Shown one piece after another: positions 1 to 5,263 of a DNA stretch of 6,267 nt; positions within the stretch are counted from its first letter, which is position 1; each line of letters opens with the position of its first letter. The stretch is from Bifidobacteriaceae bacterium (GTDB taxonomy: Bacteria; Actinomycetota; Actinomycetes; Actinomycetales; WQXJ01). Under the pieces are notes generated by a model. That model saw only the letters and a list, made by a program, of their open reading frames with translations. It made no database searches and had not been told where the DNA came from. The DNA is taken from positions 1 to 6,267 of the forward strand of contig JAISCU010000379.1 of NCBI GenBank assembly GCA_031265345.1, read 5' to 3'. Made by a program: the position numbers and the translations under genes.

Positions 1-231
1 TTCGGGAGGCAGAGACGTACTGGCGGACAGGCCGTCATCGTCCACTTGAATCTGTTCCAGCGCGGCAACTTGGGCTTCCCGGGGAGCGGCCGTTGGCGCC
101 GTTGGGACCGCGGCCTCCAGAGTCAAAGCTGTTGCGGCGAAGGCAGCGGCGAACAAGACCGGCATTGCGAGTGCAGGTGCGCGCGAAGCGCGGCTGGCAT
201 GACGAGGCGCAGCAGGACGGTTCACGATCAT
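1..231 (-). CDS. Putative secreted or membrane-anchored protein, N-terminal fragment (runs off left edge)
   Basis: The reverse strand is open from an ATG at 229-231 to the window edge (77 codons, no stop). The translation begins MIVNRPAAPRHASRASRAPA, continues with a hydrophobic Ala/Leu/Phe stretch (about residues 19-38), then a Pro/Thr/Ala-rich section (41-50) and a more acidic polar part (56-77). Arginines at 5, 10, 14 and 17 followed by a hydrophobic core is the layout of a signal peptide or N-terminal signal anchor, so the mature part is probably outside the membrane. The frame is closed upstream by an in-frame TAG near 298. ATG 231 is the first ATG, but no Shine-Dalgarno site precedes it, and GTG at residue 3 is also possible. 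No catalytic domain lies inside the window, so no function is given. It is divergent from the SanA-like gene. Confidence 0.5.
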   Translation of the reverse strand, partial: MIVNRPAAPRHASRASRAPALAMPVLFAAAFAATALTLEAAVPTAPTAAPREAQVAALEQIQVDDDGLSASTSLPPE

Positions 232-386
232 GGGGAAGAAGTCCAATCGAGTTGGGATCAAGATCGCTGTGGGGGCGTCACGGCTCTGTCCACGCTAGCC
301 CCGAGCACGAACGAACGCCAGGGACTCGCCCAGCGGTTCGCAAATGTGGGTGTCGCGGTTCAGCGATTCCGTCCCTCTGGCCGGCT

Positions 387-401
387 TGATAGCGTCGAAC
401 G
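387..401 (+). promoter_or_regulatory. Putative leaderless promoter of the SanA-like gene
   Basis: TAGCGT at 390-395 matches the actinobacterial -10 pattern TANNNT and is preceded by TGA at 387-389, fitting an extended -10 (TGN). Six bases separate it from the GTG at 402, so a start site about 7 nt downstream would fall at or beside the GTG. No Shine-Dalgarno sequence lies between. A good -35 is not visible; the hexamer 17 nt upstream is TTCCGT. Confidence 0.4.
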
Positions 402-1139
402 GTGGCCCATCTAGAAGCATCGCGCCAGCCCAGCGAGCCCGATCGACCCAACCGGCCCAGCGGGCCCAGCCGGCGGCCCATCTGGCTGCGTGTCGCCCGG
501 ATCGGCTCAATGGTTGCGGTGGGCCTCGCCGCGACCGTATTGGCCGCCACGCTGGGGTTGAACGCCTGGGTGGAGGCCACGGCCCGCCGTCACATCATCG
601 ACATCGGCCAGGCAGCGCAGGGCGGTTATGACTGTATCGCCGTACTCGGCGCCGGCCTGGCACCCGATGGGACGCCCAGCCCGATCCTGGCGGCGCGCCT
701 CGACACCGCGGCCGAGTTGTACCGGGCCGGCGCGTCGGATGTTGTCTTGGTCACGGGCGACAACTCGCGCTTGGACTACGACGAGGTAGGCGCCATGGAA
801 CGCTACGCCATAGCCAAGGGTGTTCCGCCAGGCGCGATCATCCGCGACCACGCCGGATTCTCCACCTATGAGTCGATGTACCGGTTGCGGGACGTGTTCG
901 GCGCAGACCGTGTGCTGGTGGTGACGCAGCGGTACCACCTGTACCGAGCGTTGTTCGATGCCCGGAAGTTGGGGCTCGCCGCCGATGGCGTTCCCGCCGC
1001 CCTGCCCAGCCGTTCGGGCCAGCGGTCCCGCGACGCCCGCGAGGTGCTCGCGTCCGTCAAGGATGTCTTCTACGTGCTCTTCGACAAGAAGCCCACCTTC
1101 TTGGGCGATCCGATCCAGCTTGTCCCGGCGCCCGAATAG
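402..1139 (+). CDS. Membrane-anchored DUF218 (YdcF/SanA-like) protein
   Basis: The product is 245 aa. Residues 1-27 are a Pro/Arg/Ser-rich cytoplasmic tail, about 33-55 form one membrane segment, and the rest is a DUF218 domain probably outside the membrane. Family marks are YDCIAVLGAG (76-85), a VTGD strand (117-120) followed by E128, DHAGFSTYESM (149-159, the SanA-type D-x-AG-x-x-TY-[DE]-S motif), VTQRYHLYRA (174-183) and a late RE-x-x-A motif (213-217). E. coli SanA affects envelope permeability (vancomycin exclusion at high temperature), but the biochemical role of the family is poorly defined, so only an envelope link is inferred. GTG 402 is the first start after an in-frame TAG (390-392) and fits a leaderless promoter. 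ATG 510 (residue 37) lies at the membrane segment and would remove the preceding arginines, so it is less likely. The kinase gene follows about 100 bp later. Confidence 0.85.
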   Translation: MAHLEASRQPSEPDRPNRPSGPSRRPIWLRVARIGSMVAVGLAATVLAATLGLNAWVEATARRHIIDIGQAAQGGYDCIAVLGAGLAPDGTPSPILAARLDTAAELYRAGASDVVLVTGDNSRLDYDEVGAMERYAIAKGVPPGAIIRDHAGFSTYESMYRLRDVFGADRVLVVTQRYHLYRALFDARKLGLAADGVPAALPSRSGQRSRDAREVLASVKDVFYVLFDKKPTFLGDPIQLVPAPE

Positions 1140-1160
1140 TGCCGCACCGGCGAATAGTGC
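1133..1160 (+). repeat. Short direct repeat duplicating the stop codon of the SanA-like gene
   Basis: CGAATAGTGC occurs at 1133-1142 and again at 1151-1160. The 18-bp offset keeps the second TAG (1155-1157) in frame with the real stop (1137-1139), so the gene has tandem in-frame stops. It may be a small slippage duplication or chance. Confidence 0.5.
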
Positions 1161-1222
1161 AGGAGGGGGGAGGCCCTACCCTCGGTTCGGTGGGTAGCAG
1201 GCTAGGCCGAGGCGCGCCGGGC

Positions 1223-1229
1223 GGGTGAG
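1223..1229 (+). promoter_or_regulatory. Possible ribosome binding site of the histidine kinase gene
   Basis: GGGTGAG can pair with the anti-Shine-Dalgarno region of 16S rRNA through GGTGA. It directly abuts ATG 1230 but sits 9 nt before ATG 1239, favouring 1239 as the start. The stronger purine run GGAGGGGGGAGG at 1162-1173 is too far upstream to serve either start. Confidence 0.4.
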
Positions 1230-1238
1230 ATGGACGTT

Positions 1239-2765
1239 ATGGAACCGAACACTGGCGCTGCAACGACTGGCGCTGCACAACCCGACCCCAGCCTGTCGCC
1301 CGCTCCGGGCCCCGACTGTCCATCCCACCCCGCTGCCCGGCCCGGTGCGCCACCACGCCCCGATAGCCTGCCCCAGCCGGCCCCGCCGGGTTACGCCCGT
1401 CAACCCTCGGCGCTGTCGCACTCGGCAGGAGGGCAGGCGCCCGGCCACCCGGCTTTCCACCCCGAGCCGTCCAATCCCGCCTGGTGGCGGGTTACCACGC
1501 GCCAGCTGTTCCGGGATTCGGGCTACCTGTTGGCCTCGTTCCCGCTGGGATTGGTGGGTGGCATCGCCGTGGTTGTCGGGCTTGGCGTGGGAGCCGCGAC
1601 ATCGATCATTTGGGTGGGCGTGCCTCTACTGGCCTTGACTTTGTTGGCCGCGCATGGCATGACCAGGGCAAACATCGGCTTGCTGCGGATGCGCCGCACC
1701 TACCTGACCCCGCTGCCGTTCGACCGGGCCCAAGTGTCCGCATCGGTCTGGCGCCGGCTCCTGGCGCAGATCGCCAATCCAGACCGTTGGCGCGAGGCCG
1801 GGTATCTGGCGATCATGGGTCCGCTGACGGCCGTGTCCTTCGCGTTGACGATTTGCGCGTGGCTGCACGCGGTGCTCGGCACCACCGAGTGGCTGTGGCG
1901 GGGTGTTATGGGCGTGAACCAGAGCGTGGTGGACCTGTTCGGCCAGGCGATTGTCGGCAACCCCTCCCTCGGCGGTTCGCATTGGGTTCGCCTGCCTGCA
2001 TTCGTCTGGGACCTGGTCATCGGTGTGTTCTGTGTGCTCGTCCTACCTGCTTTGACCGCAGCTTTGGCGAATTGCCAGGCACTGGTCACTCTTTATACCG
2101 CCACGGGTTCCCCGCGCTACCATTCCCGGCGTCTTGCCCGGCTCGCCGAGTCCCGTTCCCGGGCCGCCAACGCCGAGTCCCAGTCGCTGCGCCGGCTTGA
2201 GCGCGACCTCCACGACGGCCCCCAACAGCGTCTGGTCCGCGTCGGCCTGGACCTGGCGGCGGCCGGACGCCGCTTGGACGATGGCGATCCGGCCACTGCC
2301 GCCTCCATCGTCGCTGGCGCGCGGCGTCAGACCGAAGCCGCCTTGGCCGATCTGAGGGGCCTGGTTCGCGGGCTCGCCCCGCCCGTCTTGGCCGATCGCG
2401 GACTGGTGCCGGCGTTGACCGCGGTGGCAGCGGCATCGTCCATCCCTGCGACCTTGAGCAGCGAGTTTGCGGAGACTGTCCGGTTCGGCGAACCGGTCGA
2501 ACGAGCCGTCTACTTCGCTGTCAGCGAGGCCGTCGCCAACGCTGCAAAGCACTCCGGCGCCGCCCGTCTAGCGATCGGTCTCGCGTTGGAAGGTGGGCTC
2601 CTGATCGCTTCGGTCCGCGACAACGGTGCCGGTGGGGCGATGATTCTTCCCGGTCATGGGCTCGCCGGACTGGCCGACCGGGCAGCGGGAGTGGACGGAA
2701 GCCTGACTGTGGCCAGCGAGGCGGGTGCCGGCACCACCGTGGTGATCGCGGTGCCGTTCGCCTGA
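1239..2765 (+). CDS. Sensor histidine kinase, NarL/DesK (HisKA_3) type, with multi-pass membrane sensor
   Basis: The product is 508 aa from ATG 1239 (511 aa if ATG 1230 is used; residues here count from 1239). Residues 1-80 are a Pro/Ala-rich tail with 22 prolines. Membrane segments follow at about 94-118, 121-138, 188-210 and 255-281, an arrangement like the 'putative sensor' domain of actinobacterial kinases. A short helix leads to the HisKA_3 dimerisation domain with the H-box LERDLHDGPQQRL; H325 is the expected phosphorylated histidine. The HATPase_c domain shows the N-box SEAVANAAKHSG (N434), G1 box DNGAGG (461-466) and G2 box GHGLAGL (472-478). It should autophosphorylate at the membrane and pass phosphate to the regulator encoded 60 bp downstream. 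The stimulus is unknown; the extramembrane loops are short, which suggests sensing in or at the membrane. All kinase boxes look intact. Confidence 0.92.
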   Translation: MEPNTGAATTGAAQPDPSLSPAPGPDCPSHPAARPGAPPRPDSLPQPAPPGYARQPSALSHSAGGQAPGHPAFHPEPSNPAWWRVTTRQLFRDSGYLLASFPLGLVGGIAVVVGLGVGAATSIIWVGVPLLALTLLAAHGMTRANIGLLRMRRTYLTPLPFDRAQVSASVWRRLLAQIANPDRWREAGYLAIMGPLTAVSFALTICAWLHAVLGTTEWLWRGVMGVNQSVVDLFGQAIVGNPSLGGSHWVRLPAFVWDLVIGVFCVLVLPALTAALANCQALVTLYTATGSPRYHSRRLARLAESRSRAANAESQSLRRLERDLHDGPQQRLVRVGLDLAAAGRRLDDGDPATAASIVAGARRQTEAALADLRGLVRGLAPPVLADRGLVPALTAVAAASSIPATLSSEFAETVRFGEPVERAVYFAVSEAVANAAKHSGAARLAIGLALEGGLLIASVRDNGAGGAMILPGHGLAGLADRAAGVDGSLTVASEAGAGTTVVIAVPFA

Positions 2766-2781
2766 GCCGAGTTTGGGTCGA

Positions 2782-2799
2782 GGCCCTGCCGGCCGGGCC
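2782..2799 (+). other. GC-rich hairpin between kinase and regulator genes
   Basis: GGCCC at 2782-2786 can pair with GGGCC at 2795-2799 over an 8-nt loop that can itself partly pair. It lies just after the kinase stop and lacks a following T run, so it is not a standard intrinsic terminator. It could stabilise the kinase mRNA 3' end or cause partial attenuation. Confidence 0.35.
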
Positions 2800-2801
2800 A
2801 C

Positions 2802-2823
2802 CTGAGGAGACTAGGCTCCTCGG
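2802..2823 (+). promoter_or_regulatory. Inverted repeat over the regulator's -10 region (possible operator)
   Basis: GAGGAG (2804-2809) and CTCCTC (2816-2821) are perfect inverted arms around a 6-nt centre ACTAGG. One more C-G pair (2802/2823) beyond a T-G step extends it to eight positions. It overlaps the -10-like TAGGCT (2812-2817), so a protein bound there would cover the promoter; an autoregulatory site for the LuxR-type regulator is one possibility. As RNA it would be a hairpin, but if transcription starts near 2825 the left arm is not transcribed from this promoter. Confidence 0.35.
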
Positions 2824-2825
2824 AC
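2812..2825 (+). promoter_or_regulatory. Putative leaderless promoter of the response regulator gene
   Basis: TAGGCT at 2812-2817 fits TANNNT and lies 8 nt before GTG 2826, so transcription would start at or next to the start codon. The purine run GAGGAG (2804-2809) is 16 nt from the GTG, too far for a normal Shine-Dalgarno site. No convincing -35 is seen. Confidence 0.4.
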
Positions 2826-3491
2826 GTGCAGATTGTGCTGGCAGAGGACCACGTTCTGCTGCGGGAGGGCCTGATCCGGCTGCTCACGGAGGCGGGCCAT
2901 GAGGTTGTGGCCGGCGTGGGTAGCGCGCCCGGACTCGTCGAGGCGGTGCGTGGGCTCGTCGGTGAAGGCAGTGGCGACCGGATCGTGGTGATAACCGACG
3001 TGCGGATGCCGCCGGGCATGTCCGACGACGGTCTGCGCGCAGCCGCACACCTGCGCCGGGAGTATCCCGAGCTGGGCGTGTTGGTCCTGACCCAGTACGT
3101 CGAGGAGGCTTACGCTCGCGAGCTGTTGGCGGACGGTCGCGGCGGCACCGGCTACCTGCTCAAGGACCGGATCCAGGACTTGGCGGCGCTGCGGGACGCG
3201 TTGGACCGGATAGCCGCCGGCGGATCGGTGATCGACCCCGAGGTGGTGGCCCAGCTGATGGTGCGCCGTCCCGCCTCGCCGCTCGAACGGTTGACCCCGC
3301 GGGAACGGGAAGTGTTGGCGTTGATGGCGCAGGGCCGGGCAAATGCCGCCATCGGCCGGGAATTGGTGGTGGGGGAAGGTGCAGTGGAGAAACACATCTC
3401 GGCGATCTTCGCCAAACTCGGCCTGCCGCCATCGCCGGACGATCACCGCCGTGTCCTGGCGGTCCTCGCTTGGCTGGCGGACGGTCGGTGA
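2826..3491 (+). CDS. Two-component response regulator, NarL/FixJ family (REC + LuxR HTH)
   Basis: The product is 221 aa, the usual length for the family. The receiver domain (about 1-120) has the acidic pair E7-D8, the phosphoacceptor D58 in TDVRMPP, T89 in VLVLTQ, Y109 and the conserved K113 in GYLLKD. The DNA-binding domain (about 153-215) starts with [15 protein letters not shown] and carries the recognition region [18 protein letters not shown], typical of LuxR/NarL helix-turn-helix domains. Phosphorylation at D58 by the kinase encoded just upstream should control dimerisation and DNA binding. GTG 2826 is chosen because it gives the canonical receiver N-terminus [16 protein letters not shown]. 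Targets are unknown; the inverted repeat over its own promoter is a candidate. The last 42 bp of the gene appear duplicated downstream (3521-3556). Confidence 0.95.
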   Translation: MQIVLAEDHVLLREGLIRLLTEAGHEVVAGVGSAPGLVEAVRGLVGEGSGDRIVVITDVRMPPGMSDDGLRAAAHLRREYPELGVLVLTQYVEEAYARELLADGRGGTGYLLKDRIQDLAALRDALDRIAAGGSVIDPEVVAQLMVRRPASPLERLTPREREVLALMAQGRANAAIGRELVVGEGAVEKHISAIFAKLGLPPSPDDHRRVLAVLAWLADGR

Positions 3492-3504
3492 ACGGTGGGT
3501 GCGG

Positions 3505-3517
3505 TAACGTCGCCGGT
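3505..3517 (+). promoter_or_regulatory. Upstream copy of putative leaderless promoter
   Basis: TAACGT at 3505-3510 is followed by 7 nt and then ATG 3518. The spacing fits transcription starting on the A of the ATG. The stretch is identical to the box in front of ndk because it lies inside the 37-bp repeat. If active it yields a longer ndk transcript beginning with a 12-codon reading frame. Confidence 0.4.
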
Positions 3518-3556
3518 ATGCGGGTCCTGCCGGACACACTATGGCTGTGTCGGTGA
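3518..3556 (+). CDS. Possible 12-residue leaderless leader peptide upstream of ndk
   Basis: ATG 3518 opens a frame of 12 codons, MRVLPDTLWLCR, ending at TGA 3554-3556, which is the duplicated copy of the regulator's stop codon. The peptide resembles the regulator's C-terminus ([13 protein letters not shown]), as expected if it was created by the tandem duplication. The start has the same -10 box and spacing as ndk. The stop lies 26 nt before the ndk ATG, close enough for translation here to affect ndk initiation. It may equally be a non-functional by-product. Confidence 0.3.
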   Translation: MRVLPDTLWLCR

Positions 3557-3569
3557 ACGGTGGGTGCGG

Positions 3570-3582
3570 TAACGTCGCCGGT
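3570..3582 (+). promoter_or_regulatory. Putative leaderless promoter of ndk
   Basis: TAACGT at 3570-3575 fits TANNNT and is separated by 7 nt from ATG 3583, the start of the conserved Ndk protein. No Shine-Dalgarno sequence lies in between. No clear -35 is seen, and anything more than 21 bp upstream of the box differs from the other repeat copy. Confidence 0.45.
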
Positions 3583-4014
3583 ATGGCATCCAGCGAACGA
3601 ACCCTTGTCCTGGTCAAGCCCGATGGCGTCAGCCGTGGACTGATCGGCCGCATCCTGACCCGAATCGAGGAACGCGGCTTCGCGTTCGAGGCGATCGAAC
3701 TGCGCGAAGCGACGCGCTCGGTGCTTGACGCCCATTACGCCGAGCACACCTCGAAGCCTTTCTATCCGGGATTGGTCGCCTACATGACCGGAGGCCCGGT
3801 TCTCGCAGTCGTGGTGGCAGGGGCCCAAGCGGTGGCATCGTTCCGGCAGGCGGCCGGGGCGACCGATCCGGTAAAGGCGGCGCCGGGGACCATCCGGGGT
3901 GATTTCGGCCGCGACTGGGGCGACGGCGAAATCCGCAACCTGGTCCACGGTTCGGATTCCCCGGCTAGCGCCGAACGCGAGATCGCCATCTGGTTCCCCT
4001 CCCTGGCACGTTAG
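3583..4014 (+). CDS. ndk: Nucleoside diphosphate kinase
   Basis: The product is 143 aa. Ndk moves the gamma-phosphate of ATP to nucleoside diphosphates through a phosphohistidine intermediate and balances cytosolic (d)NTP pools. The family marks are present: N-terminal RTLVLVKPDGV (K12), HYAEHTSKPFYPGL (Y61), MTGGPVLAVVV, F87-R88, T94 in GATDP, PGTIRGDF (R105) and the active-site NLVHGSDS with catalytic H122, ending REIAIWFPSL. ATG 3583 matches the canonical N-terminus. The in-frame ATG at 3541 would add 14 residues encoded by the repeat, which are not part of the family. The stretch between GDF and NLVHGSDS is 10 residues (GRDWGDGEIR), about four longer than in mycobacterial Ndk as I recall it. 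The transporter gene starts 16 bp after the stop. Confidence 0.95.
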   Translation: MASSERTLVLVKPDGVSRGLIGRILTRIEERGFAFEAIELREATRSVLDAHYAEHTSKPFYPGLVAYMTGGPVLAVVVAGAQAVASFRQAAGATDPVKAAPGTIRGDFGRDWGDGEIRNLVHGSDSPASAEREIAIWFPSLAR

Positions 4015-4017
4015 GAG
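4012..4017 (+). promoter_or_regulatory. Possible ribosome binding site of the transporter, overlapping the ndk stop
   Basis: TAGGAG contains the ndk stop TAG and a GGAG core that ends 13 nt before ATG 4031. The spacing is longer than ideal. Weak GAAAG at 4023-4027 lies closer. The arrangement suggests translation of the transporter from the ndk mRNA. Confidence 0.35.
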
Positions 4018-4030
4018 CACCGAAAGCTGC

Positions 4031-5263
4031 ATGCGCGCCTATTTGGCGATCCTGTCCGTTCCGGGCGCTTGGCGGTTCAGCGCGGCCGCCCTGCTGACCC
4101 GGTCCGGTGGGGCCATGACGGGGATCGGCACGGTCCTCATGGTTCGGGCTATCTATGGGGAATATGCGCTGGCGGGACTGGTTTCTGCTGCCCACATGAT
4201 CTGCTGGGCCGCCGGTTCCCCGGTGATCGCCCGTCTGGTGGACCGCTACGGCCAGCGCCGCATCATGTTGCCGACGATGACGGCCTCAGCCATCGCGTTC
4301 ACCGGCCTCGTGATCGCGGCCGCCTGCCGGGCGCCGGGACCGGTGTTGGCGATTCCGTCGGCACTGGCCGGGCTGACCGCCGGGTCGATCGGACCGCTGG
4401 TCCGCGCTCGCTGGTCTCATGTCTTGGACGATCCCGGGAAGCTGCACACGGCGTTTTCGCTGGAAGGTGCTCTAGATGAGGTCACCTTCATCATTGGCCC
4501 GGTGCTTGCGACGCTGCTTGCGACACAGGTGGCGCCGACAGCCGGGCTGATCGTTCCCATTGTCTTGTCCATGGCGGGTGCGTTGGTCTTCTTCGCGCAG
4601 CGCCGGACCGAGCCACCCGTACGCCTGCCCGCTCGAAGGCTGCCCGGCGCTGCCCGTCCGCGGCGGTCCGGGCTCGCGCTCCTCATCCCCGGTGTCGCCC
4701 CAGTTGCCGGCGTCTGCCTGGGTCTTGGTTGGCTGTTCGGCGCCTGCGATCTCACGGTGGTGGCGGCTGTCGAGGCATGGGGATCGAAGGGCAGCGCCGG
4801 ATTGGTGTTGGCTGCGTTCTCGGCCTCCTCCGCGCTGGCTGGCCTGACCTATGGCGCCCGCGCGTGGACAGCGCCCCTGTGGCGCCGCTACGTGCTCGGT
4901 ACGTATCTGCTGGTGCTGATGGGGTCGCTGCTGCTCGCAACCTCGCCCTTGACCTTGGCGGTGTGCGGGCTGGTCGCGGGCTTGGCGGTCGGTCCCACGC
5001 TGATCAACGCCACCGCGTTGATTCAGCGTCTGGTTCCTGCTGATCGCCTCACCGAGGGATTGACCTGGGTGAACACGGCAATCGGGGTGGGTGTAGCGGC
5101 CGGGTCGAGCCTGAGTGGCGGTGCCGTCGACAGGTTCGGGCCCACGGCTGGATTCTTGACCGTCGCCGGAGTTGGGCTACTGGTGATCGTGACGGCTACG
5201 GCGTCGGCCCCGGGGTTGCGCCGGGCGTACGAAGCAGCGGCCGGGGGGCCTGCCCATCTGTGA
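4031..5263 (+). CDS. Major facilitator superfamily transporter
   Basis: The product is 410 aa, usual for 12-helix MFS carriers. Hydrophobic segments alternate with short charged loops across the whole length. After the second segment comes ARLVDRYGQRRIM (67-79), the MFS motif A loop (D71-R72-x-G74-x-R76-R77). A long basic loop at about 190-213 (RRTEPPVRLPARRLPGAARPRR) separates the N- and C-terminal halves. It should move a small solute across the cytoplasmic membrane; the N-terminus resembles actinobacterial MFS proteins often labelled as efflux carriers, but nothing here fixes the substrate or direction. ATG 4031 is chosen because it sits just after ndk with a nearby GGAG and gives a normal MFS start (MRAYLAILSVPGAWRF). 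The frame is open back to 3899 inside ndk, which is just overlap. The 3' end overlaps smc on the opposite strand by 68 bp. Confidence 0.9.
   Translation: MRAYLAILSVPGAWRFSAAALLTRSGGAMTGIGTVLMVRAIYGEYALAGLVSAAHMICWAAGSPVIARLVDRYGQRRIMLPTMTASAIAFTGLVIAAACRAPGPVLAIPSALAGLTAGSIGPLVRARWSHVLDDPGKLHTAFSLEGALDEVTFIIGPVLATLLATQVAPTAGLIVPIVLSMAGALVFFAQRRTEPPVRLPARRLPGAARPRRSGLALLIPGVAPVAGVCLGLGWLFGACDLTVVAAVEAWGSKGSAGLVLAAFSASSALAGLTYGARAWTAPLWRRYVLGTYLLVLMGSLLLATSPLTLAVCGLVAGLAVGPTLINATALIQRLVPADRLTEGLTWVNTAIGVGVAAGSSLSGGAVDRFGPTAGFLTVAGVGLLVIVTATASAPGLRRAYEAAAGGPAHL
5196..5263. other. Convergent overlap of transporter and smc 3' ends
   Basis: The last 68 bp of the transporter (through its TGA at 5261-5263) are also the last 68 bp of smc on the other strand (TAG at 5198-5196). 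The conserved SMC core ends with the Leu codon at 5264-5262, touching the transporter stop. I see no intrinsic terminator with a T run on either strand here, so mRNAs from both sides may overlap. Confidence 0.85.

Larger units (their letters stand above)
3450..3585 (+). repeat. Tandem duplication of the regulator 3' end plus ndk start region
   Basis: A 37-bp perfect direct repeat lies at 3484-3520 and 3549-3585 (offset 65 bp). Each copy holds the end of a GTCGGTGA segment (regulator stop TGA), the box TAACGT and a terminal ATG. The 28 bp between copies also resembles the bases left of the first copy: GTCCTG and TGGCTG recur in the same codon phase, with about 18 of 28 positions alike once a 6-nt gap is allowed. 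Units 3450-3520 (71 bp) and 3521-3585 (65 bp) then abut exactly. The 37-bp identity is seen directly; the larger tandem duplication, with divergence and a two-codon deletion in its left part, is inference. Confidence 0.85.

Noticed and set aside
292..297. Minus-strand TAGCGT as a promoter for the left-edge gene
   Set aside because: It fits TANNNT but is about 60 nt from the chosen ATG, with no supporting -35 or ribosome binding site. It is too weak to list.
232..401. RNA gene or riboswitch in the divergent intergenic region
   Set aside because: I found no tRNA-like fold, conserved riboswitch core or strong hairpin with a T run; only the promoter-like box at 390-395 stands out.
46..414. Plus-strand frames at 46-414 and 93-389
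   Set aside because: Their translations are Arg/Ser/Gly-rich with no domain. The minus-strand frame at 1-231 has a coherent signal-like N-terminus, and the plus frames run over the divergent promoter region.
3541..3582. Upstream in-frame ATG that would lengthen Ndk by 14 residues
   Set aside because: The added residues come from the duplicated non-coding segment, ndk proteins normally start at the equivalent of ATG 3583, and the promoter box fits 3583.
3899..4030. N-terminal extension of the transporter into ndk
   Set aside because: The extra 44 residues overlap the ndk active-site region in another frame and are polar and unlike MFS N-termini. ATG 4031 gives the usual start.
3160..4032. 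Long minus-strand frames opposite the regulator and ndk (3160-4032 and 2811-3653)
   Set aside because: They lie antisense to genes with complete, conserved motifs and encode Arg/Pro-rich sequence with no recognisable family. Such shadow frames are common in high-GC DNA.
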